Source of the DNA: Pseudomonadota bacterium
Lineage (GTDB): Bacteria; Pseudomonadota; Alphaproteobacteria; UBA2966; CAIVPW01
Length of the DNA: 11,216 nt
Assembly (NCBI GenBank): GCA_027625125.1
Contig: JAQBXG010000038.1
Location: 1-11,216, forward strand
Reading direction: 5' to 3'
Under the pieces are notes generated by a model that was not told the origin of the DNA, did not search any database, and saw only the letters and a program-made list of their open reading frames with translations. Below, in pieces: positions 1 to 5,820 of the stretch (the stretch's first letter is position 1; each line of letters begins with the position of its first letter). A program made the translations under genes and the position numbers.

Positions 1-170
1 CCGCCCCGGCCCCGCAATCCCGATTCCTTGATCTCGTTGACGATGCTTTCCGGACCGCGGGCCAGAATCTGGGCCGTGCCGTCCCAGTCGCCACGGCCTT
101 GCGCCGCCGCCAGCCGCCAGTCGGCCGTGCCGTACAGATTGGTGAAGATGCGGTCCTTGTCGGCAAGCAT
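1..170 (-). CDS. nuoF: NADH-quinone oxidoreductase subunit F, N-terminal fragment
   Basis: NuoF is the FMN- and NADH-binding subunit of the peripheral arm of complex I, where NADH is oxidised and electrons enter the iron-sulfur chain. Only about the first 56 codons are present; the gene runs off the left edge of the window. The ATG at 168-170 gives a protein beginning MLADKDRIFTNLYG, a start typical of alphaproteobacterial NuoF. The fragment ends in GLRGRGG, the beginning of the glycine-rich FMN/NADH-binding segment of the family. It lies four bases after the nuoE stop, as expected for nuo gene order, and the upstream ribosome binding site is weak (GGA only), so it may be translated by coupling to nuoE. 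Identification is firm; the rest of the protein cannot be judged. Confidence 0.93.
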   Translation of the reverse strand, partial: MLADKDRIFTNLYGTADWRLAAAQGRGDWDGTAQILARGPESIVNEIKESGLRGRG

Positions 171-174
171 CGGA

Positions 175-783
175 TCAGGATTCCGCGCTGTTGGCATCGC
201 CGGACTGGCCGGACAGAGTCCGCGCGCCGCCCTGCGGCGCCGAGGTCTGCCGCGCCACCTGCGGGCCGGGGGTCGGCGTCCGGCCCGCCGCCAGTTCATT
301 CAGGATGCGGGTCATGGATTGTGCATCCAGGTCCTCGTAATAGTCGTCGCCGATCTGCGCCATCGGCGCATTCACGCACGCCGCCAGGCACTCGACCTCG
401 GAAAACGTGAACTGGCCGTCGGCGGTCGTCTGCCCGGGCTCCACCCCCAGGCGCTTGCGGCACGCCGCCATCACCTCGTCGGAGCCGCGCAACCAGCACG
501 GCGTCGTCGTGCAAACCTGCACATGGTGGCGGCCAACCGGTTTCAGATTGAACATCGTGTAGAACGTCGCGACCTCATAGACGCGGATCGGCGCCATGCC
601 CAACACGGCGGCGACATGATCCATCGCCGCCCGCGGCAGCCATCCGTCGTGCTGCCGCTGCGCCAGGTCCAGCAACGGCAACACCGCGCTTTGCTGCCGC
701 CCCTTCGGGTACTTCGCGATGATGCGCTTCGCCGCGTCGGCGTTTTCGGGCGTAAAGGAGAACGATTGCGGCTGGCCTGTCAT
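175..783 (-). CDS. nuoE: NADH-quinone oxidoreductase subunit E (24 kDa, [2Fe-2S])
   Basis: NuoE is the thioredoxin-fold subunit of the NADH-dehydrogenase module of complex I and carries the binuclear cluster N1a. The product is 202 residues. The four cluster ligands are visible as C-x4-C (C91, C96) and C-x3-C (C132, C136), separated by the usual stretch of about 35 residues. The segment VYEVATFYTMFNL (68-80) is the conserved core just before them. Residues after about 165 form a Pro/Ala/Gly-rich tail without a recognisable domain. The chosen ATG (781-783) overlaps the nuoD stop as ATGA and has GAGGT six bases upstream; the reading frame stays open well into nuoD, but no start there is plausible. 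It is translationally coupled to nuoD and followed by nuoF. Confidence 0.96.
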   Translation of the reverse strand: MTGQPQSFSFTPENADAAKRIIAKYPKGRQQSAVLPLLDLAQRQHDGWLPRAAMDHVAAVLGMAPIRVYEVATFYTMFNLKPVGRHHVQVCTTTPCWLRGSDEVMAACRKRLGVEPGQTTADGQFTFSEVECLAACVNAPMAQIGDDYYEDLDAQSMTRILNELAAGRTPTPGPQVARQTSAPQGGARTLSGQSGDANSAES

Positions 784-1958
784 CTGTCGACCTCGCCGAA
801 CACAATATCCAGCGTGCCGATAATCGCCACCGTGTCGGCAAGCATGTGGCCGCGGCTCATAAAGTCCAGCGCCTGTAAATGCGCGAATCCAGGCGCGCGA
901 ATCTTGCAGCGGTACGGCCGGTTGCCGCCGTCCGATACCAGAAACACGCCGAACTCGCCCTTCGGCGCCTCGACCGCCGCATACACCTCGCCCTCGGGAA
1001 CCTTGTGCCCTTCGGTGAACAGCTTGAAGTGATGGATCAATGCTTCCATCGAGCTTTTCATGTCGGCCCGGCGCGGCGGCACGACCTTGTGATCGTCGGC
1101 GATCACCGGCCCGTCCGGCATCTCGTTCAGGCATTGCTGGATGATGCGGATGCTCTGGCGCATCTCCTCGACGCGGCACAGATAGCGGTCATAGCAGTCG
1201 CCGTGCTTGCCGACCGGCACGTCAAAGTCCATGCGGTCATACACTTCATAAGGCTGCGACTTCCTGAGATCCCACGGCACGTTCGAGCCGCGCAGCATGA
1301 CGCCCGAAAACCCCCATTCCATCGCCTGCTCGGCCGTCACGACGCCGATATCGACGTTGCGCTGTTTGAAGATGCGGTTTTCGGTCAGCAGCGCCTCGAT
1401 GTCATCGATCACCTTGTCCAGGCCGCCGACATAGGCGCCGATGTCGTCGGCCAGCCCCGGCGGCAGGTCCTGGTGGACGCCGCCGACGCGAAAGTAATTC
1501 GCGTGCATACGCGCCCCCGACACTCGCTCATAGAACTCCATCAGGCGCTCGCGTTCCTCGAACCCCCACAACACCGGCGTCATCGCGCCGACGTCCATGC
1601 CCTGGGTGGTGATGTTCAGAATATGGTTCAGCAGCCGCGTGATCTCCGAAAACAGTACGCGGATGTACTGTCCGCGCGGCGGCACCTCCAGCTCCAGCAG
1701 CTTCTCCGCCGCCAGCACGAACGCATGTTCCTGGCACATCATCGAAACGTAATCCAGGCGGTCGAAATACGGGATCGCCTGGGCATAGGTCTTGTGTTCG
1801 ATCAGCTTTTCGGTGCCCCGATGCAGCAACCCGATATGCGGGTCGGCGCGCTCGACAACTTCGCCGTCCAGCTCCATCACCAGACGCAATACTCCGTGCG
1901 CCGCCGGGTGCTGCGGGCCGAAGTTGATCGTGTAGTTGGCGATCTGGACTTCGCCCAT
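780..1958 (-). CDS. nuoD: NADH-quinone oxidoreductase subunit D (49 kDa)
   Basis: NuoD forms, with NuoB, the quinone-reduction site at the junction of the peripheral and membrane arms of complex I. The 392-residue product matches the family length and is very close to mitochondrial NDUFS2: NFGPQHPAAHG at 12-22, GLLHRGTEKLIE at 43-54 and YFDRLDYVSMM at 64-74. H17, H21 and Y70 fall where human NDUFS2 has H55, H59 and Y108, the last two being quinone-headgroup contacts, so the site looks intact. The protein ends in FGEVDR, the conserved C-terminus. The ATG at 1956-1958 has GAGAAGG upstream and lies two bases after the nuoC stop; the open frame upstream of it has no family similarity. nuoD is not fused to nuoC here, unlike in enterobacteria. 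Its stop overlaps the nuoE start. Confidence 0.97.
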   Translation of the reverse strand: MGEVQIANYTINFGPQHPAAHGVLRLVMELDGEVVERADPHIGLLHRGTEKLIEHKTYAQAIPYFDRLDYVSMMCQEHAFVLAAEKLLELEVPPRGQYIRVLFSEITRLLNHILNITTQGMDVGAMTPVLWGFEERERLMEFYERVSGARMHANYFRVGGVHQDLPPGLADDIGAYVGGLDKVIDDIEALLTENRIFKQRNVDIGVVTAEQAMEWGFSGVMLRGSNVPWDLRKSQPYEVYDRMDFDVPVGKHGDCYDRYLCRVEEMRQSIRIIQQCLNEMPDGPVIADDHKVVPPRRADMKSSMEALIHHFKLFTEGHKVPEGEVYAAVEAPKGEFGVFLVSDGGNRPYRCKIRAPGFAHLQALDFMSRGHMLADTVAIIGTLDIVFGEVDR

Positions 1959-1960
1959 CG

Positions 1961-2587
1961 TCAGGCCTTCTCGCCCTTGACATCGTCTGCTTTTTCGTCG
2001 CCGGGCAGAACATAGCGCGCGCCCTCCCACGGACTCATGAAGTCAAAGGTGCGGAACTCCTGCGTCAATTGCACCGGCTCATAGACAACCCGTTTCGCCT
2101 CATCGTCGTAGCGCACCTCGACGTGGCCGGTCAGCGGAAAATCCTTTCGCATCGGATGGCCGTCGAATCCGTAGTCGGTCAGAATGCGCCGCAGATCGGG
2201 GTTGCCGGTGAACAGGATGCCGAACAGATCCCACGCTTCGCGTTCGTACCAGCCCGCCGCCTTGAAGACGCCGCACACGGACGGCACCGGCGCATCCTCG
2301 GAAGTCTCGACCTTGACGCGAATCCTTTGGTTGTGGCGCAGCGACAGCAAGTTATAGATCACGTCGAACCGCGGCGACCGGCCCGGCCAGTCGGTCGCGG
2401 CAATGTCGATCAACACCTTGAACAGCGCACCCGAATCGTCGCGCAAGTAGGTCAGCAACCGAACCAGGTCGTCGAGGCTGCACAACAGCGTCAATTGACG
2501 GCGGCACCAATCGGCGCCGCGAACGACACCCGGCAACGCGGCTTCGATGCCGTCCACCAGTTCGCCGAGCGCGGGATCGTTGGCCAT
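1961..2587 (-). CDS. nuoC: NADH-quinone oxidoreductase subunit C (30 kDa)
   Basis: NuoC is a structural subunit of the peripheral arm of complex I that packs against NuoD and NuoB and binds no cofactor. The product is 208 residues, normal for unfused NuoC. The 30 kDa family signature is complete at 114-152: YEREAWDLFGI, then NPDLRRILTDYGFDGHP and RKDFPLTGHVEVRY. The C-terminus carries FRTFDFMSPWEG, also conserved, followed by a short charged tail. The ATG at 2585-2587 follows the nuoB stop by five bases. No good Shine-Dalgarno sequence precedes it, so translation is probably coupled to nuoB. The open frame continues upstream through nuoB, but that part is a shadow. Confidence 0.96.
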   Translation of the reverse strand: MANDPALGELVDGIEAALPGVVRGADWCRRQLTLLCSLDDLVRLLTYLRDDSGALFKVLIDIAATDWPGRSPRFDVIYNLLSLRHNQRIRVKVETSEDAPVPSVCGVFKAAGWYEREAWDLFGILFTGNPDLRRILTDYGFDGHPMRKDFPLTGHVEVRYDDEAKRVVYEPVQLTQEFRTFDFMSPWEGARYVLPGDEKADDVKGEKA

Positions 2588-2592
2588 CGATG

Positions 2593-3111
2593 CTAGCGGG
2601 TGATCGTGCCGGTGCGGCGAATCTTCTTCTGCAATTGCAGAATGCCGTACACCAGCGCCTCGGCGGTCGGCGGACAACCGGGCACATAGATGTCGACCGG
2701 AACGATGCGGTCGCATCCCCGCACCACCGAGTACGAATAATGATAGTAGCCGCCCCCGTTGGCGCAGCTCCCCATTGAAATCACCCATCGCGGCTCCGCC
2801 ATCTGGTCGTAGACCTTGCGGAGCGCCGGCGCCATTTTGTTCGTCAGCGTACCGGCAACGATCATAAGGTCCGACTGCCGCGGGCTTGCCCGCGGCACGA
2901 CGCCGAATCGATCAAGGTCATAGCGCGGCATCGAGGCGTGCATCATCTCGACGGCGCAGCACGCAAGCCCGAATGTCATCCACCAAAGGGACCCGGTCCG
3001 GGCCCAGTTGACGACCTTGTCGACCTCGGTGACCAGAAACCCGCGGTCCGCCAGGTCGGCCGACATCTGCGGAAATGGACCGTCGGCGGCAGCGCCCGGC
3101 GCTACTCCCAT
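2593..3111 (-). CDS. nuoB: NADH-quinone oxidoreductase subunit B (PSST, [4Fe-4S] N2)
   Basis: NuoB carries cluster N2, the last iron-sulfur cluster of complex I, which hands electrons to quinone at the NuoB/NuoD interface. The 172-residue product has all four ligands: the adjacent pair C51-C52 in GLACCAVEMM, C116 in MGSCANGGG and C146 in VPGCPPTAEAL. The first 20 or so residues are variable, as usual. I chose the ATG at 3109-3111 because AAGGGG lies nine bases upstream on the coding strand; it makes the gene overlap the end of nuoA by ten bases. An in-frame ATG at 3130-3132 would add seven residues (MAKRGAG) and cannot be excluded. nuoC follows after five bases. Confidence 0.96.
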   Translation of the reverse strand: MGVAPGAAADGPFPQMSADLADRGFLVTEVDKVVNWARTGSLWWMTFGLACCAVEMMHASMPRYDLDRFGVVPRASPRQSDLMIVAGTLTNKMAPALRKVYDQMAEPRWVISMGSCANGGGYYHYSYSVVRGCDRIVPVDIYVPGCPPTAEALVYGILQLQKKIRRTGTITR

Positions 3112-3467
3112 TCCAGCGCCCCTTTTCGCCATTCGTAGATGAACCCGACCGTCAACACGCCCAGAAAGATGACCATCGACCAAAACCCGAACACGCCGAT
3201 GGTGCCCAAAGACACCGCCCACGGAAACAGAAACGCGACTTCCAGGTCAAAGATAATGAACAGCAGCGCGACCAGGTAGAAGCGTACGTCGAACTCGCGG
3301 CGGGAATCCGAAAACGAATCGAATCCACACTCATAGGACGACAGCTTCTCCGCATCCGGTTTTTGCCGGGCGGCGAGCCAGGATCCGATGACGATCACCA
3401 GCGACAACCCGACGGCGACGCCCAGGAAGATCATGATCGGCAGGTACTCGGCAAGCAGGTCTTGCAA
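3102..3467 (-). CDS. nuoA: NADH-quinone oxidoreductase subunit A (ND3-like)
   Basis: NuoA is a small inner-membrane subunit of complex I whose TMH1-2 loop lies next to the quinone cavity. The product is 121 residues with three hydrophobic segments (about 8-32, 63-86 and 88-110), as in ND3. The loop contains YECGFD; C47 corresponds to the ND3 Cys39 used as a marker of the active/deactive transition in mitochondria. FYLVALLFIIFDLEVAFLFPW is the conserved second helix. The start is a TTG (3465-3467): GGAGG lies five bases upstream of it, and the first ATG in frame would remove part of helix 1. It is the first gene of the operon and its last codons overlap nuoB. A candidate promoter lies about 100 bases upstream. 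Confidence 0.95.
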   Translation of the reverse strand: MQDLLAEYLPIMIFLGVAVGLSLVIVIGSWLAARQKPDAEKLSSYECGFDSFSDSRREFDVRFYLVALLFIIFDLEVAFLFPWAVSLGTIGVFGFWSMVIFLGVLTVGFIYEWRKGALEWE

Positions 3468-3472
3468 GCGAT

Positions 3473-3477
3473 CCTCC
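3473..3477 (-). promoter_or_regulatory. Shine-Dalgarno GGAGG that fixes the TTG start of nuoA
   Basis: On the minus strand the sequence reads GGAGGATCGCTTG. A perfect GGAGG core stands five bases before the TTG. No ATG or GTG lies at a suitable distance, so this site decides the rare start codon. Confidence 0.75.
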
Positions 3478-3575
3478 GGTTTCGCGCGTCATCCCCAACG
3501 CGCCAGCTGAACCGTTCGCGAGCGGCCTGGCGGGAATTTCAACGCCGCACGGGACGCGAGCCCGCAATTGCCGGG

Positions 3576-3605
3576 AGTATAGATGCGCTGCTTCAGCCGG
3601 GGCAA
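3576..3605 (-). promoter_or_regulatory. Candidate sigma-70-type promoter of the nuo operon
   Basis: On the minus strand TTGCCC (3600-3605) and TATACT (3576-3581) are separated by 18 bases. The -10 differs from consensus at one position and the -35 keeps TTG. Transcription would start near 3569, leaving about 100 bases of leader before the nuoA TTG. The region between 3468 and 3737 otherwise holds only the divergent 5' end of the cytochrome gene and an imperfect palindrome around TCGCGA (3512-3525) in the leader. Assignment is by pattern only. Confidence 0.5.
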
Positions 3606-3737
3606 GCCGACCGCAACCCCATGCTTCGGGCGGATTTCTGTTGACATGGCAAAGCGGTTTCGCCGTCCTCCCGAGTTGAAATGCTCCCGGATCGATGCGA
3701 AACTCCGCAGATCTTCTGCCGATTGCCGGGGGTCGCC

Positions 3738-4244
3738 GTGTACGTCGCCAAGTCGAATCTCATCCGCGCCGCATCGCTGGTGCTGTTGGCCGTGGCGTTC
3801 GGGTTTGTCACCGCACTACCGGCGGCGGCGCAAAACGCCGACATCGGTCGCCGAATGTGGATCGGCGAAACTGACTGCAAGGACTGCCACGGGTGGGCTG
3901 CCAACGGTATCCCAGACGAGCCGCGCTCGTCCAAGGGCGCAAACCTGCGCGAGACGATCCTGACCGTCGAACAGATTTCCGAGACGATTCTGTGCGGCCG
4001 TCCCGGCACCGGCATGCCCCACTATGACGCTCGTGCCTACAATGACGACCGCTGCTACGGCCTGACCCGCGAACAATTGGGACCCGACACCCCCAGTCGG
4101 GCCGCCATCGCACTGGTCAAGCGCCATGCCGATTCGCTGGCGATGTTCATTGTTGAACATTTCAAGGACGCCGGTCCGCCGACCCTTGCGGAATGCATCG
4201 ACTTGATGGGCGCGGAATCAATCCGCTGCGACGCCCTCCGCTAG
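3738..4244 (+). CDS. Small exported monohaem c-type cytochrome
   Basis: This is a periplasmic electron carrier of the class I cytochrome c type. From the GTG at 3738 the product is 168 residues. It has a Sec signal peptide (basic start, hydrophobic 12-28, cleavage likely after ALPAAA near 31), one haem-attachment motif C47-K-D-C50-H51, and a likely axial Met at M93 in GTGMPHYD. Four more cysteines (86, 106, 153, 164) could form two disulfides. It is the only plus-strand gene here, divergent from nuo and convergent with the pentapeptide gene, sharing the CTAG at 4241-4244. An ATG at 3681 is also open but adds 19 residues that spoil the signal peptide and has no ribosome site; GGGGG lies five bases before the GTG. 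Its partner is plausibly the PQQ dehydrogenase nearby (inference). The exact family is not identified. Confidence 0.85.
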   Translation: MYVAKSNLIRAASLVLLAVAFGFVTALPAAAQNADIGRRMWIGETDCKDCHGWAANGIPDEPRSSKGANLRETILTVEQISETILCGRPGTGMPHYDARAYNDDRCYGLTREQLGPDTPSRAAIALVKRHADSLAMFIVEHFKDAGPPTLAECIDLMGAESIRCDALR

Positions 4245-5749
4245 GGCGCTCCGGGAACAAATCCGGCCGGCAACAGGGTGTCCGCGAACACCGCGCCGTC
4301 GGTCACCGCGTCTGACAGGTTGACGTTCGAAAGCCGCGAGCCTGAAAAGTCCACGTTTGCAAGGTTCGCGCCGCGAAAGTTGACGCCGAACAGGTCCGAG
4401 GCGCGGACGTCGGCGCCGGCCAGATTCGCGCCCGCCATGTTCGCGAACCGGAACGACGTAAGCACCATCTGCGCCGCCGCCATGCTCGATCGCGACAGTT
4501 GCGCGTCGTCCAGAAAGGCATTGTTGATTCGCGCGCCGTCAAAGTTGGCGTCGTTCAGCCGTGCGTCCCGCAGATCGATCTGGCTCAGGTTCGTATCCCT
4601 GAGATCGGCGCGGATCAACTGCACTCTCGACGCGTGCGCGCCCTGTAGTCTGGCCCCGGTCAAAATGGCGGCGTCCAGCCGCGCCTCGTACAACATCGCC
4701 TCGCCGAGGTCGGCGCCGGCGAGGTCGGCGCGCTTGAGGTCGGCGCGGTTCAGGTTCGCGCCCTGCAAGTTAGCGCCCGCAAGGTTGGCTCCCGCCAGGA
4801 TCGCCCCATGCAGATTGGCCCCGGCCAGATTTGCTCCCGCAAGATTGGCGCCGGTCAGATCAGCGCGCTTGAGGTGGGCGCCGGCGAGATCACATCCCGG
4901 ACAATCCCTTGCGCGAATCGCCAACAAATCGTGCTCGGATTGCCCCCGCGGCGGCAAGTTCGCCAAGACCGCCTCGCGGTCTGGAACCTCGCGAGTCAAC
5001 GTGAGCTGAAAATATGTCGAGCTCTCGAACTGACCTTCCGTGGGCATGCCGTTGGCGGGATCGACGGCGAACTGCCCCGGCTTGCGCAAGTGGTGCTGCT
5101 CAAGGACCAACTCGAAACCTTCTTCGCGATCGTGCTGGGTGCAGCGGCGCTTGAAGAAATCTCCCTGATATTCCCGCTCGCCCTCGAGCCGCGGCAGATC
5201 GGCGCAGGCCCACGCCGCGCCGTCATAGCGGGCCATCAAATATCCGCCCAGGTCCGATCCTTTCTCGCGCCGGCTCAGGTCCACTCGCGGATCCGTGACC
5301 ATGCGGAAACCCATCAGAAAACCATCGTCATCAAACAACGCCGATACGATCACCGGTATCGAATACGCGGATGTGTACCGGTACAGCTCCACCTGGGTAT
5401 CGAGTCGAAGCGCCCTGGCCCAGTACTCAGGCTCGTCGTCGTATTGAAAATAGACTTCGTGCAAGCCGGTATCGGCCTCGGCGGCGCATCGATCGAAGTC
5501 CAGCCAACCCGCCAGCGGCAACGAGGGCGGCCCGCCCCGCGTGCCGCAGGCAAAATCGATGAACTCCGCGGAAGGCAGCGTGGCTGCGTGCCCGCCAAGC
5601 TCCAGATCCCACACCGAAGGCGCATAGAGTCCTGCGGCCGCAACGACCGAACCGTCCTGCGCCTTTGTCGGGGCGGCAATAAACACAGCCGCAATCGCCA
5701 TCGCGGCGCCGGCAATCCATCCACGGTATCTCAAGCGATCGATTGGCAC
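4241..5749 (-). CDS. Exported pentapeptide-repeat protein with unrecognised N-terminal domain
   Basis: The function is unknown. The 502-residue product has three parts. Residues 1-31 are a Sec signal peptide (RLRYRG, then a hydrophobic stretch, with cleavage after TKA near 30). Residues 32-280 form a domain I do not recognise, rich in Trp, Tyr and acidic residues, with cysteines at 68, 88, 182 and 203. Residues 281-490 begin with RDCPGCDLAGAHL and continue as roughly 40 pentapeptide repeats of the A(D/N)LxG kind, which fold as a right-handed four-sided beta-helix. The repeats are very regular to about 350 and looser afterwards. The GTG start (5747-5749) keeps the signal peptide, with GGAG as ribosome site inside a small hairpin. 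No promoter is visible between it and the upstream terminator. Pentapeptide proteins are often cytoplasmic gyrase or lipid-related factors; this one appears exported, so a binding or structural role in the periplasm or outside the cell is only a guess. Confidence 0.9.
   Translation of the reverse strand: MPIDRLRYRGWIAGAAMAIAAVFIAAPTKAQDGSVVAAAGLYAPSVWDLELGGHAATLPSAEFIDFACGTRGGPPSLPLAGWLDFDRCAAEADTGLHEVYFQYDDEPEYWARALRLDTQVELYRYTSAYSIPVIVSALFDDDGFLMGFRMVTDPRVDLSRREKGSDLGGYLMARYDGAAWACADLPRLEGEREYQGDFFKRRCTQHDREEGFELVLEQHHLRKPGQFAVDPANGMPTEGQFESSTYFQLTLTREVPDREAVLANLPPRGQSEHDLLAIRARDCPGCDLAGAHLKRADLTGANLAGANLAGANLHGAILAGANLAGANLQGANLNRADLKRADLAGADLGEAMLYEARLDAAILTGARLQGAHASRVQLIRADLRDTNLSQIDLRDARLNDANFDGARINNAFLDDAQLSRSSMAAAQMVLTSFRFANMAGANLAGADVRASDLFGVNFRGANLANVDFSGSRLSNVNLSDAVTDGAVFADTLLPAGFVPGAP
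4280..4900 (-). repeat. 15-base periodic coding repeat (pentapeptide repeats)
   Basis: This segment encodes residues 284-490 of the pentapeptide protein, with a 15-base period read as A(D/N)LxG. Between about 4700 and 4900 the copies are nearly alike at the DNA level, which suggests recent unit duplication; towards 4280 they have diverged. It is a coding repeat, not a mobile or CRISPR-like array. Confidence 0.85.
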
Positions 5750-5750
5750 C

Positions 5751-5765
5751 GGTTCGCTCCGAACC
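5751..5765 (-). promoter_or_regulatory. Hairpin enclosing the ribosome binding site of the pentapeptide gene
   Basis: On the minus strand GGTTCG-GAG-CGAACC forms a perfect 6-bp stem with a 3-base loop, ending one base before the GTG start at 5749. The only Shine-Dalgarno-like bases (GGAG) are in the loop and the end of the 5' arm. The stem could limit translation of the gene. It has no T-run, so it is not a terminator. Confidence 0.5.
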
Positions 5766-5772
5766 CTCTGAC

Positions 5773-5804
5773 AAAAAAGGGGCGGGCCGCACCGACCCGC
5801 CCCC
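5773..5804 (-). terminator. Rho-independent terminator of the PQQ dehydrogenase gene
   Basis: On the minus strand GGGGCGGG and CCCGCCCC form an 8-bp GC stem, extended by one wobble and one C-G pair to 10 bp with a 5-base loop, followed by six Ts. It starts 17 bases after the TAA of the dehydrogenase and lies between it and the pentapeptide gene. It should separate the two transcripts unless read through. Confidence 0.9.
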
Positions 5805-5820
5805 TTCTTGTACTCAGACT

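Noticed and set aside
784..1179. N-terminal extension of nuoE into nuoD
   Set aside because: The extra 132 residues have no similarity to NuoE and overlap conserved nuoD codons; the ATG at 783 has a good ribosome site and the family start.
879..2015. Long plus-strand open frame opposite nuoD
   Set aside because: It lies antisense to a complete, highly conserved gene, its translation is rich in Arg, His and Gln with no known motif, and such frames are expected in GC-rich DNA.
3512..3525. Imperfect palindrome CCGTTCGCGAGCGG in the nuo leader
   Set aside because: Two mismatches and a GC-rich context; not distinct enough to call an operator.
3641..3646. Perfect TTGACA upstream of the cytochrome gene
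   Set aside because: No -10-like hexamer is found 16-18 bases downstream, so I do not call a promoter, though the position would suit one.
4280..4900. Regular repeats resembling a CRISPR or tandem array
   Set aside because: The 15-base period is in frame and encodes pentapeptide repeats; there are no spacers of constant length.
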